NCBI GenBank assembly: GCA_964509685.1
Contig: CAZDYQ010000001.1
Coordinates: 33,320 to 97,319, forward strand
DNA: 64,000 nucleotides
Direction: 5' to 3'
Source of the DNA: JAMLIN01 sp964509685
GTDB taxonomy: Bacteria > Pseudomonadota > Gammaproteobacteria > Burkholderiales > Burkholderiaceae_E
A model generated the notes under the pieces. It had not been told where the DNA came from, searched no databases, and worked only from the letters and a program-made list of their open reading frames with translations. Below, one piece after another: positions 8,518 to 17,363 of this stretch (its first letter is position 1; each line of letters starts with the position of its first letter). A program made the position numbers and the translations under genes.

Positions 8518-8852
8518 GCGCGCGCCGGGGGCGGAAAGAAAAGCGCCCGGCGCGGTGGCCGGGCGGAGGCTGCGGCTCACGGGGGATTGGCCGCAGGGGG
8601 GAGGAGACTGAGAAACACGTCCCGGCCCAACGCGGGGGAGCATTGCGCCGAAACGGCAACACCCGTTAATCGCCGTCGGATGCTGCCAGCGTCGAACCCG
8701 CAGGAAACGTGCCCGTTGCCGCGCGGGCTTCCCCGCCAGCGGTGCGGCCAATCTTTCCGCCGCCCGCGGACGCCGCGCGACGGGCATGGGGATTGCTTGA
8801 CAGCCGCGTCCGAAATCTCGGGGCAACCCCCACGGGACCGCCCCTTCACCGC
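8518..8852. other. Intergenic region without a recognised gene
   Basis: About 335 bases between the GST and the PLD lipoprotein gene. It contains a perfect 8-bp hairpin (CGCCCGGC / GCCGGGCG, about 8545-8566) with an A/G-rich left flank, so a T tract would follow only on the minus strand. A TTGACA at 8797-8802 has no good -10 at the right distance. I see no convincing coding sequence, although in-frame readings extend upstream of the PLD start. Confidence 0.4.
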
Positions 8853-10181
8853 ATGCGTCGCCTGACGGCCATCACCGCCATCCTCGCCACGGCGGCGTCG
8901 TTCGCGGGATGCGCCATCCATCCCGACCTGCTGCCCGACCGGGCAACCTCGCTGCGCATGGCGGAGGAACGGCGGACGCTCCCCGCGGAGGAGCGCTACC
9001 GACATCGGGACGCGGGCGACGAGCTCAGCGCCGGCAACGAGGTCACCCTGCTCGTCGACGGCCCCGCCAATTTCGCGGCGATGATCGAGGCCGTCGGCAA
9101 CGCCCGCGAGCAGGTCGATGTCGAGACCTACATCTTCGAGCCCGTCGGTATCGGCGAGCGGCTGATCGAGGCGCTCGAACGCAAGGCGAGCGAGGGCGTG
9201 CGGGTGAACCTCCTCTACGACAGCATCGGGTCGCTCGGCACGCGTCGCGACGTCTTCGCGCGGCTCGAGGCGGTGGGCATGCGGGTGTGCGAGTTCAACC
9301 CGGTCAACCCGCTGCGTGGCGGGCTGTCGTCGCTCAACCATCGCGACCACCGCAAGATGCTCATCGTCGACGGCCACACGGCCTTCACCGGCGGGCTGAA
9401 CATCAGCGGGGTGTACTCCTCGAGCTCCAGCCCGGGGGGCGAGCGGCGCCATCTCGCGAAGGATGACACCGAAGGCGGCGATCCGCCGTGGCGCGATTCC
9501 GGCGTGAAGCTGCGCGGGCCGGCCGTCGCGCACCTGCAGCACCTCTTCGGCCAGACCTGGGCTTGGCAGGGATGCGGCGACTACACGCCGCTCGCCGAGC
9601 GGGACCCGCTGCCCGCCGAGCCGGATGCCGTGCGCCGCGAAGTGCGCATCGTCGCGAGCGGGCCGAAGTCCGGCCGCGCGAGCAACTACGCCGTGCTGCG
9701 CTCGGCGGTCGTGCTCGCGACCGAGCGCATCTGGCTCACGACCGCCTACTTCGCGCCGGACGATGGCCTGGTCGAGGACTTGCGCGACGCCGCGCGCCGC
9801 GGGGTGGACGTGCGCCTGCTGCTGCCAGGCCCGACCGATGCCGCCCTGTTGCGGTGGGTCGCCCAGGCGCGCTATGCCGAGCTGATCGACGGCGGGGTGC
9901 GCGTCTTCGAGCGCCAGGACGCCCTGCTGCATGCCAAGACGGCGGTGATCGATGGCTACTGGCTGAGCGTCGGCACGGCCAATCTCGACTACCGCAGCTT
10001 CGTCCACAACGACGAGCTGAGCGTCATCGTGCTCGATCGGGACCTCGGACGGGAGATGGAGGCGCTCTTCGAATCCGACCTGGAAAGCTCCCGGGAGATC
10101 ACGGCGGCCGACGTCGCCGCGCGCGGCCCCGGTGACCGCCTGAAGGGCTGGTTCGCGAGGCTCTGGGAGTACTGGCTCTAG
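8853..10181 (+). CDS. Phospholipase D-family (cardiolipin synthase-like) lipoprotein
   Basis: Protein of 442 residues with two HKD catalytic motifs: HRKMLIVD (about residues 166-173) and HAKTAVID (about 360-367), each followed by the Gly/Asn residues expected for the phosphatidyltransferase/PLD fold. The start at 8853 gives a lipoprotein signal, MRRLTAITAILATAASFAGC, so the enzyme should be tethered in the envelope; ordinary Cls proteins are instead held by N-terminal transmembrane helices. The central insertion around SSSSPGGERRHLAKDDTEGG lies between the two motifs. It may make cardiolipin-like lipids or cleave phosphodiesters; activity is not provable from sequence. A second PLD gene lies at 44262-45539. 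Confidence 0.85.
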   Translation: MRRLTAITAILATAASFAGCAIHPDLLPDRATSLRMAEERRTLPAEERYRHRDAGDELSAGNEVTLLVDGPANFAAMIEAVGNAREQVDVETYIFEPVGIGERLIEALERKASEGVRVNLLYDSIGSLGTRRDVFARLEAVGMRVCEFNPVNPLRGGLSSLNHRDHRKMLIVDGHTAFTGGLNISGVYSSSSSPGGERRHLAKDDTEGGDPPWRDSGVKLRGPAVAHLQHLFGQTWAWQGCGDYTPLAERDPLPAEPDAVRREVRIVASGPKSGRASNYAVLRSAVVLATERIWLTTAYFAPDDGLVEDLRDAARRGVDVRLLLPGPTDAALLRWVAQARYAELIDGGVRVFERQDALLHAKTAVIDGYWLSVGTANLDYRSFVHNDELSVIVLDRDLGREMEALFESDLESSREITAADVAARGPGDRLKGWFARLWEYWL

Positions 10182-10212
10182 GCCCGGCGCGCGCGCCGCC
10201 GGACGCCGGGCC
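10181..10212. terminator. Inverted repeat between convergent genes
   Basis: Perfect 8-bp arms GGCCCGGC and GCCGGGCC separated by a GC-rich 16-base loop, starting at the PLD stop codon and ending just before the stop of the convergent gene. It is a candidate bidirectional terminator without a T tract. Confidence 0.4.
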
Positions 10213-10220
10213 GACCGCGA

Positions 10221-10676
10221 TCAGCCCCCGTCGCAGACGATCGCGAGCCGCAGGACGATCGGCTCGAGGCCGTCCTCGGGCGCGAGCCGCGTGTCGACGG
10301 TGAGGGTGTTGCCCGAGAGGGTGAAAGACGGCAGGCGCGCGCTGTCGAACACGACACGCCCCTGGTGCCGGAAGACGATCGCCGCGTTCTGGTCGGCGAG
10401 CGAGCCGTTGCGCGTGACGGCGACCACGAGGTACAGGCCGTCGCGATTGGCATCGCCGAGGGCGGGCGCGGCATCACCGTCCGACCAGAACCTGAACGGT
10501 TCTCCCTTGCGCGCCAGCTGGCATCGTCCGATCATCTCCAGGGGCGTCTCGCCGATGCGGCCCTTCAGCCGGGCCTGGCCCGGGGAAGACTCGGCCTGGG
10601 CGGAAGCGGGGGCGGCCCAGGCGCACGAAGCAAACACCAGCAGGCAGGCGGCGGCGCGCCACCAGGAACAGGGCAT
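10221..10676 (-). CDS. Secreted protein of unknown function
   Basis: I do not recognise a family. The 151-residue product has a signal peptide (about 1-27, ending AAPASA-QA) and a mature domain of about 124 residues that looks like a beta-rich periplasmic fold. It has two cysteines in the mature part, in GRCQLAR near the start and IVCDGG at the C-terminus, so one disulfide could link its ends. The pattern, with GDANRDGLYLVVAVTRNGSL and NTLTVDTRLAP, resembles small proteins annotated only as hypothetical. It is convergent with the PLD lipoprotein and divergent from the J-domain gene. Confidence 0.6.
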   Translation of the reverse strand: MPCSWWRAAACLLVFASCAWAAPASAQAESSPGQARLKGRIGETPLEMIGRCQLARKGEPFRFWSDGDAAPALGDANRDGLYLVVAVTRNGSLADQNAAIVFRHQGRVVFDSARLPSFTLSGNTLTVDTRLAPEDGLEPIVLRLAIVCDGG

Positions 10677-10848
10677 CTAGGTTCTCCACGAGCCGGTGTC
10701 GGCCGCTGTCGCGAAGTATCCGCAGGCGATGCGTGGCTCGTCAAATCGCAGTCGTCGCCGGCGGACGACCGGTCGTCGCCAGCCGCCGGCGGCGCCCGAT
10801 GCCCGCTGCGATGATCGGGACGCCCACACTCGCCTCGCCACGGAAACG

Positions 10849-11589
10849 ATGAAGCACAACCGCCGCAACTACTACCGGATCCTGCATGTCCAGCCCGATG
10901 CGCCGGCCGAGATCATCAAGGCGAGCTACCGGACCCTCATGAGCAAGCTGCGCATGCATCCGGACCTCGGGGGCGACCACGACCAGGCGCTCCTGGTCAA
11001 CGAGGCCTACGCGGTGCTGGGCGATCCCGAGCGGCGGGCCGCCTACGATCGGGAAGCCGGCATCGAGCCCCGTCTCACGCGCGGGCGCAGGCGGGCGGCC
11101 GCGGCCGAGGCGCCGCCGCGGCGCGCAAGCCGACCCGAGCCCGCGGACTGGGCCACGGCCGCGCCGGACGGCGAGCACTGCCACTGGTGCCATTCGCCGG
11201 CGCCGGCGGTTGTCGAGCCCGACACCCGCTGTTCGCGCTGCGGGGCGCCCCTCGCGCCGCCGCCCGCGGCGGACCAGCAGATGCACGAGCTCGTCGGCCG
11301 CCGTAGCGCGAGCCGGCGGCCACGCGGCAACCTCGCCATCATGCAGCGGCTCGATGGCGGCGCCACGCTGTCGGTGCGCCTGCGCGACCTCTCTGTCACG
11401 GGCATCGGCCTCGTGACGACCGCGGCCGTGCCGGCCGATACGCGCGTGCGGATCCAGTCACAGGACTTCGAGGCGATCGCGGTGGTCGTCGGCCACCAGC
11501 GCGAACTGGGCGAATACCTCCTGCACGCGCGCCTGCTCAGCATCGCCCCGACCCGCCGCACCGGCGTGTTCGTCTCCGAAACCGCCTGA
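10849..11589 (+). CDS. J-domain / zinc-ribbon / PilZ-like fusion protein
   Basis: Protein of 246 residues with three parts. Residues 1-65 form a J domain (YYRILHVQPDAPAEIIKASYRTLM, helix III with LVNEAYAVLGDPERRAAYD); the HPD tripeptide is present as MHPDLGG, so DnaK stimulation is possible. Residues about 105-130 hold a CxxC-x14-CxxC zinc ribbon (CHWC, CSRC). Residues about 145-240 look like a PilZ domain (RRSASRRPRG, then LRDLSVTGIGLVT). The start at 10849 is set by J-domain homology; the upstream extension to 10696 is not conserved-looking. There is no signal peptide, so it is cytosolic. The PilZ assignment is the least certain part. No operon partner is evident, though the MOSC gene follows 23 bases later. 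Confidence 0.8.
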   Translation: MKHNRRNYYRILHVQPDAPAEIIKASYRTLMSKLRMHPDLGGDHDQALLVNEAYAVLGDPERRAAYDREAGIEPRLTRGRRRAAAAEAPPRRASRPEPADWATAAPDGEHCHWCHSPAPAVVEPDTRCSRCGAPLAPPPAADQQMHELVGRRSASRRPRGNLAIMQRLDGGATLSVRLRDLSVTGIGLVTTAAVPADTRVRIQSQDFEAIAVVVGHQRELGEYLLHARLLSIAPTRRTGVFVSETA

Positions 11590-11612
11590 GCGGCGGCCGT
11601 CCACGAGCCCGC

Positions 11613-12308
11613 ATGTCGCCCGACGCCCAGCTGGGGGAAGTGCGCGCGGTGCTCACCGGCCGGGCGACCGAGTTCGCGCGTGGCCGCAGGAGCGGCATCG
11701 CCAAGGCGCCGCGCGACGGCAGGGTCGCCGTCGACGCCACCGGGCTCGACGGCGACGAACAGGGCGACACCCGGTTCCACGGCGGCCGCGACAAGGCGGT
11801 GCACGCCTACGCCTTCGAGCACTATCCCGACTGGATCCGCGAGCTCGGCGCACTGCCGGTGCTCGGGGCCGCCGGCGCCTTCGGCGAGAACCTGAGCACC
11901 ACCGGCATCACCGAGGCCGGGCTGTGCCTGGCCGATCGCCTGCGCATCGGCACCGCCGTGTTCGAGGTATCGCAGGCGCGCCAGCCCTGCTGGAAGCTGA
12001 ACGAGCGATTCGGGGTGCCCGACATGGCGCGCCGGGTCCAGGACACCGGCCGGGCGGGCTGGTACCTGCGCGTGCTCGAACCGGGCACCGTCGGCGCGGG
12101 CGACGGGATCCTGCTCCTCGGGCGACCGCACCCGTCCTGGTCGCTGCAGCGCCTAATGGACCTGCTTTACGGCGCGCCGCCAGGGCCGGCGATGCTGCGC
12201 GAGGCGATCGCGCTGCCGCTGGTGCCCTCGTGGCGCTCGCTCCTCGAGCGCCGGCTGGCGACCGGCCGGATCGAGGACTGGTCCTCCCGCCTCCAGGGCC
12301 CGGCCTGA
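11613..12308 (+). CDS. MOSC domain protein, YiiM-like
   Basis: MOSC-domain protein of 231 residues with YiiM-type order. It has GIAKAPRDGRVAVDATGLDGDEQGD, the HGG motif in RFHGGRDKAVHAYA, GAFGENLSTTGI, and the conserved cysteine in ARQPCWKLN that binds the molybdenum cofactor in the family. A C-terminal helical extension (PHPSWSLQRLMDLLY) is also YiiM-like. Characterised YiiM proteins reduce N-hydroxylated bases and other N-hydroxyl compounds; the same role here is inferred. The gene is cytosolic, 23 bases downstream of the J-domain gene, and converges with a lipoprotein gene 10 bases away. Confidence 0.85.
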   Translation: MSPDAQLGEVRAVLTGRATEFARGRRSGIAKAPRDGRVAVDATGLDGDEQGDTRFHGGRDKAVHAYAFEHYPDWIRELGALPVLGAAGAFGENLSTTGITEAGLCLADRLRIGTAVFEVSQARQPCWKLNERFGVPDMARRVQDTGRAGWYLRVLEPGTVGAGDGILLLGRPHPSWSLQRLMDLLYGAPPGPAMLREAIALPLVPSWRSLLERRLATGRIEDWSSRLQGPA

Positions 12309-12318
12309 GCCGGCGTCC

Positions 12319-13143
12319 TCAGCGCGTGCCGTACAGGGCGGTGCCCCGCCCACGGATGCCGTTCACGCCCGCCACCAGGAACTGCCGCACCGCCGTGCCG
12401 GCGATCGTGTACGTATAGCCCATGCCGGTCAGCACCTGGTTGGCAAGGGTGCAGGGCGCCGCGCCGAACGCGAGTTCCACGTCGAACACGTTGGTGCCGT
12501 CGGGCCGCGGCACGGCGGCCCCGATGAAGCTGCACCTGGGCCCGCCGAGCGTGCTGCTCTCGATGCCGGCGAGGCTGCCGTCGGGCTGGATCGTGACCTC
12601 GACCGGCGTGCCGTCCAGCAGGCGCATCTCCCAGAGCCCAACGATGTCGGAGAGCGAGGCGGCCGCGCCGTAGTCGTAGCTCGTGGCGGGCACCGGCTCC
12701 ACGGAGAATTCGAGGGTCAGGCCGGGGAACTTCGCCGCCCCGACCGCCGCCTCCGCCGAGTAACTCGCCTCGAGCGTCCCGGTCGGGACGGGCAGGAGGC
12801 CGAAGAAGTCCTTCGCGTTGACCGAGGTGAACTTGCCGCTCGCCGAGACGCCGGACCCCTGCACGAAGCCCTCCACCTCGAAGCTGCCGGGAAGGTCGCG
12901 GCCGTACAGGAGCCAGAACTCGCCGTCGGCCAGGACCAGCAGCCGCGTGTCGCCCTGGTCGCTGCCGACCTCGAAGCCGCCCGACCAGGCGCCCTCGAGC
13001 CGGGGCGGCCCGCCCGGATCGATCGGCCCGGGATTGACCCCGGTCCCGCCCTTTCCGCCCGCGCCGTCGCCGCCGCAGGCCGCGAGCACCAGCGCCAGGC
13101 CGGCCACGAGGCCGAGCCATCTCGACTTGCGTGTTGCACTCAT
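12319..13143 (-). CDS. Lipoprotein of unknown function
   Basis: Protein of 274 residues starting with a lipoprotein signal (SRWLGLVAGLALVLAACGGDG, lipobox LAAC). A Gly-rich linker is followed by a beta-rich domain of about 230 residues. The mature part has repeated short motifs of the type GRDLPGSFEVEGF, VSASGKFTSV and LEASYSAEAAV, which suggests an up-and-down beta fold like a lipocalin or barrel. I recognise no named family. The start at 13143 is preferred over an upstream ATG because only this one gives a proper signal peptide. It should sit on a periplasmic membrane face. Confidence 0.65.
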   Translation of the reverse strand: MSATRKSRWLGLVAGLALVLAACGGDGAGGKGGTGVNPGPIDPGGPPRLEGAWSGGFEVGSDQGDTRLLVLADGEFWLLYGRDLPGSFEVEGFVQGSGVSASGKFTSVNAKDFFGLLPVPTGTLEASYSAEAAVGAAKFPGLTLEFSVEPVPATSYDYGAAASLSDIVGLWEMRLLDGTPVEVTIQPDGSLAGIESSTLGGPRCSFIGAAVPRPDGTNVFDVELAFGAAPCTLANQVLTGMGYTYTIAGTAVRQFLVAGVNGIRGRGTALYGTR

Positions 13144-13222
13144 TTTCGGATGGTCGTTGTCCGCCTCGCGCCATGATCGCGCAAGTTGCGGCCGCGAAGC
13201 CAGCGCGCCCGGCTGCCGCCCG

Positions 13223-13873
13223 TCAGGACGCCGGCCCCCGGTCGTCGCCGAAAAGCCGCTCGTACACCAGCAGCGACGCGTAGGCATCGTTGGCGGCGTA
13301 GAGCAGCTGGGACGGGCGAAGCCGGGGCAAAGCCCAGTTGGAAGTGGTCGCCGACTTCGGCTTCCGCAGCCGCTGGCCGAGGACGATGGCCACGGCCGCC
13401 TTCAGTCCCACCTCGTGCCGGTAGCCGGCATCCCTCAGGCGTCGGCCGACATCGACGGAGGCGCCGAGCTCGATGCCGGTCTTCGCGCGCAGCGGCGCCC
13501 GGTCGGAGCGCAGGCCGAAGCCCACCTTCACGATGTCGTGGGACTCGAGCACCGCGCGCAGGAACTCGGCGCGCAGGCCGTGCTCCACCTGCACGATGAA
13601 CGCCTCGTCGCGGGTAGCGAACTGGACCACGTGCGGCCCGTCGCTCGGCTGGCCCCGCACGAAGACCGGCTTCGACTCGGTGTCGAAGCCCACATGGACG
13701 GACCGGGCCAGCGCATCCCACGCCCGCGCGGCCGCCGGTTCGTCGCGCACGAGGTGGATCCGCTCGAGCGGCAGCCCGACGAACTCCGGCATCCGGGCGA
13801 TGGCCTCGCGCGAGGGACGCTGCAGGGATGCCTCGCGCCTGGGCGGCGCCTCGGTGCTCGCGGTCGGTTTCAT
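13223..13873 (-). CDS. RNase D-like 3'-5' exonuclease
   Basis: DEDD-superfamily exonuclease domain protein of 216 residues. Motif I is VGFDTESKP (DxE), motif II is the KVGFGLRSDRAPL segment, and motif III is YAANDAYASLLVY (YxxxD, so DEDDy type). The HRDC domains of full RNase D are absent, so this is a stand-alone nuclease domain like the small Rrp6/WRN-type exonucleases. Start 13873 is supported by GGGGGAAG eight bases upstream. It is divergent from the amidohydrolase with 125 bases between them. The substrate (RNA or single-stranded DNA) cannot be decided. Confidence 0.87.
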   Translation of the reverse strand: MKPTASTEAPPRREASLQRPSREAIARMPEFVGLPLERIHLVRDEPAAARAWDALARSVHVGFDTESKPVFVRGQPSDGPHVVQFATRDEAFIVQVEHGLRAEFLRAVLESHDIVKVGFGLRSDRAPLRAKTGIELGASVDVGRRLRDAGYRHEVGLKAAVAIVLGQRLRKPKSATTSNWALPRLRPSQLLYAANDAYASLLVYERLFGDDRGPAS

Positions 13874-13998
13874 GAACGGCTTCCCCCAGCGCAAGGCCGC
13901 TTCGTGCCGGCGACCGTTGGCTGCGAAGCATAGCGGAGAAAGACCCCGCGCCTGCGCCTTCGGGCGGAACATCGCACAATGCGGAACAGGAGGTACAC

Positions 13999-15030
13999 AT
14001 GGCCCGTTCGTCGGAGAGACCGTTCCATCCGCCATCCGATCCGCGCTGGCAGGCGCTGCACGTCGAGGCGGCGCTCGAGCCCGGGCTCGAGATCGTCGAT
14101 GCGCACCACCACCTCTTCGCCCGCCCGCACTGGCCCTATGGCCTGGACGACCTGCTCGCCGATTTCGCTGCCGGGCACCGGATCGTCGCCTCGGTGTACG
14201 TGCAGTGCGGCGAGCACTATCTTCCCGGCGGGCCGCCGCAGCTGCGCCCGGTCGGCGAGACGCGCTTCGTCGATGAAGCCGCCAGGCGCAGCCTCCATGC
14301 GAGCGAGGAGGCGGTGCATGCCTGCGCCGCGATCGTCGGCCATGCCGACCTGACCCTCGGCGCGGCGGTCGAGGAGGTTCTCGAGGCGCACCTGCAGGCC
14401 TCGCCCTCGCGCTTTCGCGGCATCCGCCACGGCCTCTCGACCGACCCGGATCCCGCGTACGCGCGCAGCGGCCCACGGCCGCGCCCCGGCCTGATGGCGG
14501 ATGCCGCCTTCCGCGAGGGTTTCTCGCGCCTGGCGCGGCACGGCCTCTCGTTCGATGCGTGGCTCTACCATCCGCAGATCCCGGAGCTGGTCGAGCTCGC
14601 CCGCGCGTATCCCGACACCCGCATCGTGCTCGACCACGTCGGGGGGCCGCTCGGCCTCGGCGGCTACGCGGGCCGACGCGACGAGGTCTTCACCCGGTGG
14701 CGCAACTCGATCCGCGCGCTCGCCTCGTGCCCCAATGTCGTCGTCAAGCTCGGCGGCCTCGGCATGAGGCTCACGGGCTTCGGCTTCGAGGAGCGCGAGA
14801 CGCCGCCGGACTCGGAGACCCTCGCCGCCGCCTGGAGGCCCTGGATCGAGACCTGCATCGAGGCCTTCGGCGCCGAGCGGGCCATGTTCGAGAGCAATTT
14901 CCCCGTCGACGGCTGCTCGTGCAGCTACGGGGTGCTCTGGAACGCCTTCAAGCGCATCACCGCCGGCGCCTCCGACGCGGAGAAGGCCGCGCTCTACCGG
15001 CGGACCGCCTGTCAGGTCTACCGGATCTGA
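13999..15030 (+). CDS. Amidohydrolase family 2 (PDC-hydrolase-like TIM barrel)
   Basis: Metal-dependent hydrolase of 343 residues in the amidohydrolase-2 group that includes 2-pyrone-4,6-dicarboxylate hydrolase and L-fucono-lactonases. Motifs in order are IVDAHHHLF (metal-binding HxH at about residues 34-38), FRGIRHGLS, FDAWLYHPQ, VLDHVGGPLG, and FESNFPVD with the catalytic aspartate near residue 300. It probably opens a lactone ring or decarboxylates a cyclic acid in the cytosol. The GAACAGGAGG just upstream supports the start. A YghU-type GST follows 36 bases later, and the convergent aminotransferase operon may supply its substrate. Confidence 0.85.
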   Translation: MARSSERPFHPPSDPRWQALHVEAALEPGLEIVDAHHHLFARPHWPYGLDDLLADFAAGHRIVASVYVQCGEHYLPGGPPQLRPVGETRFVDEAARRSLHASEEAVHACAAIVGHADLTLGAAVEEVLEAHLQASPSRFRGIRHGLSTDPDPAYARSGPRPRPGLMADAAFREGFSRLARHGLSFDAWLYHPQIPELVELARAYPDTRIVLDHVGGPLGLGGYAGRRDEVFTRWRNSIRALASCPNVVVKLGGLGMRLTGFGFEERETPPDSETLAAAWRPWIETCIEAFGAERAMFESNFPVDGCSCSYGVLWNAFKRITAGASDAEKAALYRRTACQVYRI

Positions 15031-15066
15031 GCGACCCACGAACGACACCCTGGAGAAAGGAAAGGC

Positions 15067-15942
15067 ATGTCCCAGCAGAACGAGTACGTCCCGCCGAAGG
15101 TCTGGACCTGGAACAAGGCGAGCGGCGGTCGCTTCGCCAACATCAACCGCCCGGTCGCCGGACCCACGCACGAGAAGGCGCTGCCCGTCGGCAAGCACCC
15201 GCTGCAGCTCTATTCGCTCGCCACGCCCAACGGCGTGAAGGTGACCGTCATGCTCGAGGAGCTGCTCGCCGCCGGCCACTCCGGCGCCGAGTACGATGCC
15301 TGGCCGATCCGCATCAACGAAGGCGAGCAGTTCAGCACCGGCTTCGTCGCGGTCAATCCCAACTCCAAGATCCCGGCGCTCCTCGACCGCAGCGGCCCCG
15401 AGCCGATCCGCGTGTTCGAGTCCGGCGCGATCCTGCTCTATCTCGCCGAGAAGTTCGGCGCCTTCCTGCCCACGGAACCCGCGAAGCGGGCCGAATGCCT
15501 GTCATGGCTCTTCTGGCAGATGGGCAGCGCGCCCTACCTGGGCGGCGGCTTCGGTCACTTCTACGCCTATGCGCCCGTGAAGATCGAGTACGCGATCGAC
15601 CGCTTCGCGATGGAGGTCAAGCGCCAGCTCGACGTACTCGACCGGCGGCTCGCCGAGGTCGAGTACCTCGCGGGCGACGAGTACACGATCGCCGACATGG
15701 CGGTCTGGCCCTGGTACGGCGCGCTCGCCAAGGGCCTGATCTACGACGCCGGCGAGTTCCTGTCGGTGCACGAGTACAAGCATGTCCAGCGCTGGACGGA
15801 CCAGATCGCGCAGCGACCCGCGGTCAGGCGCGGCCGCATGGTCAACCGCATGGTCGGCGACCCGGCGAGCCAGCTGCACGAGCGCCACGACGCGAGCGAC
15901 TTCGAGACGCGCACGCAGGACAAGCTGAACCCGTCGGGCTAG
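15067..15942 (+). CDS. yghU: YghU-type glutathione S-transferase / disulfide reductase
   Basis: Protein of 291 residues matching the YghU/Ure2p-like GST group. It has the long N-terminal lead with VPPKVWTWNKASGG and INRPVAGPTHEK, then the thioredoxin-like domain with LYSLATPNGVKVTVMLEELL, the NPNSKIPAL and FESGAILLYLAEKF motifs, and the helical domain with GGGFGHFYAYAPVKIEYAIDRF. Members reduce organic disulfides with two bound glutathiones rather than conjugating. It follows the amidohydrolase and overlaps the convergent aminotransferase by four bases at its stop. Confidence 0.88.
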   Translation: MSQQNEYVPPKVWTWNKASGGRFANINRPVAGPTHEKALPVGKHPLQLYSLATPNGVKVTVMLEELLAAGHSGAEYDAWPIRINEGEQFSTGFVAVNPNSKIPALLDRSGPEPIRVFESGAILLYLAEKFGAFLPTEPAKRAECLSWLFWQMGSAPYLGGGFGHFYAYAPVKIEYAIDRFAMEVKRQLDVLDRRLAEVEYLAGDEYTIADMAVWPWYGALAKGLIYDAGEFLSVHEYKHVQRWTDQIAQRPAVRRGRMVNRMVGDPASQLHERHDASDFETRTQDKLNPSG

Positions 15943-17321
15943 GCGCCGGCCGAGCCGCGCAGCTCCTTCTCGAATGCGCCAACGGTCTCGCCGATGAGCC
16001 TGGCGATGGTGTCCACCTCTTCTTCGTTCACGATCAGGGGTGGCGCCACCATCACCCACTCGCCGAACTTGCCGTTGGCCGTGCGGCGCGAGTAGAGGAG
16101 CAGGCCGCGCTCCATGCCGAGCGCGACGATACGCGGGATCGCCTGGGCCTGCGCCGGAAGGATCGACCGGGTCTCCCGGTCGCCCACGATCTCGATCGCC
16201 ATCAGCAGGCCCTTGCCCCGGACGTCGCCGATCACGCCGCTGCCCGCCTGTACCTCGAGCAGACGCTGGCGCAGGCGCTCGCCCATCCGCGCCGCGTTCT
16301 CGATGAGCCCGCGCTCGATCGTCTCGGTGACGACGGCATGGCCGATCGCGCAGGACAGCGGGTTGGACGCATAGGTGAACCCGTTCATGAAGCCGCCCGC
16401 CTCGGCCACCGCATCGACCATCTCGCGCGAGGCGAGCACGGCCCCCAGCGGCGTGTAGCCCGCGCCGATGCCCTTGGCGAGCGTCACGATGTCGGGACGC
16501 GCGTCGGGCCAGTGATGCGCCGCGAGGAAGCGGCCGGTACGGCCGGCGCCGCTCATCACCTCGTCGAACACGAGGAGCACGCCGTAGCGGCTGCAGATCT
16601 CGCGCACCCGCGTGTAGTAGCGATCGGGCGCGACCAGCGCCCCGGTGGCCAGGCCGCCCACCGGCTCCAGGAAGAACGCCAGCACCGTCTCCGGCCCCTC
16701 GCGCAGGATCGTCTCTTCCAGCGCGTCGGCGCAGTGGTCGGCCCAGGTCTCGGCGGTATGCCCCTCCGGAAGCCGATAGGTGAACGGCGTGGGCACCTTC
16801 GGCATGAGCCGCGTCATCGGGCCGAAGGCGGCCTCCGACACGGGGTCGCCGCTGATCGCGATCGCACCCATGGTGCCACCGTGGTAGCTCGGGTTTCGCG
16901 ACAGCACCTTCCAGCGCGACGCCTGGCCCTGCGTGATCGCGTACTGGCGCGCGAGCTTCATCGCGCTCTCCGTCGCCTCCGATCCGCCCGACACGAAAAA
17001 GGCGCGCTCGAACCCCGGCCCCGCAAGCTCGGCCAGCGAATCGGCGAGGGCGATATTGGCGGGATTCTCGAAGAAGGCCCGGCTCGCGTAGGCCACCTCG
17101 CGCATCTGCCGGTCCGAAGCGGCGATGACCCGTGCATTGCCGTGGCCGAGGTTCGCGGCCACGGGCCCCGACGAAGCGTCGATGTAGCGCTTGCCCTGCG
17201 TGTCCCACAGGTAGATGCCCTCGCCCCGCGCCACCGTCGGCCGGCGAGGAATCTCCTTCTTCAGGTAGAAGAGCTGCACCGGCCCGCCGCGCGGACCGTA
17301 GGTTTCGGTGGATGCGCTCAT
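15939..17321 (-). CDS. Class III aminotransferase (omega-type)
   Basis: PLP-dependent transaminase of 460 residues. It has VSGGSEATESAMKLARQY, SYHGGT, FDEVMSGAGRTG with the PLP-pyridine aspartate, and VTLAKGIGAGYTPLG with the Schiff-base lysine (about residue 280). The C-terminal part with GLLLYSRRTANGKFGEWVMVAPPL is typical of the group acting on amines, beta-alanine or gamma-aminobutyrate. It is the last gene of a minus-strand run starting at the RpiR-type regulator (23568) and follows the ABC permease genes. It probably transaminates an imported amine or omega-amino acid in the cytosol. The exact substrate is open. Confidence 0.87.
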   Translation of the reverse strand: MSASTETYGPRGGPVQLFYLKKEIPRRPTVARGEGIYLWDTQGKRYIDASSGPVAANLGHGNARVIAASDRQMREVAYASRAFFENPANIALADSLAELAGPGFERAFFVSGGSEATESAMKLARQYAITQGQASRWKVLSRNPSYHGGTMGAIAISGDPVSEAAFGPMTRLMPKVPTPFTYRLPEGHTAETWADHCADALEETILREGPETVLAFFLEPVGGLATGALVAPDRYYTRVREICSRYGVLLVFDEVMSGAGRTGRFLAAHHWPDARPDIVTLAKGIGAGYTPLGAVLASREMVDAVAEAGGFMNGFTYASNPLSCAIGHAVVTETIERGLIENAARMGERLRQRLLEVQAGSGVIGDVRGKGLLMAIEIVGDRETRSILPAQAQAIPRIVALGMERGLLLYSRRTANGKFGEWVMVAPPLIVNEEEVDTIARLIGETVGAFEKELRGSAGA

Positions 17322-17363
17322 GACGTCCCTCGTTGGTTCATTGAATGGGGTGGAAGCGCTCGA

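Noticed and set aside
8797..8802. TTGACA as a promoter for the PLD lipoprotein gene
   Set aside because: No acceptable -10 element lies 16-18 bases downstream.
10178..10477. Alternative minus-strand frame of 99 codons overlapping the secreted protein
   Set aside because: It lacks a signal peptide and its composition is Arg/Ser/Pro-rich; the frame with a clear signal peptide is preferred.
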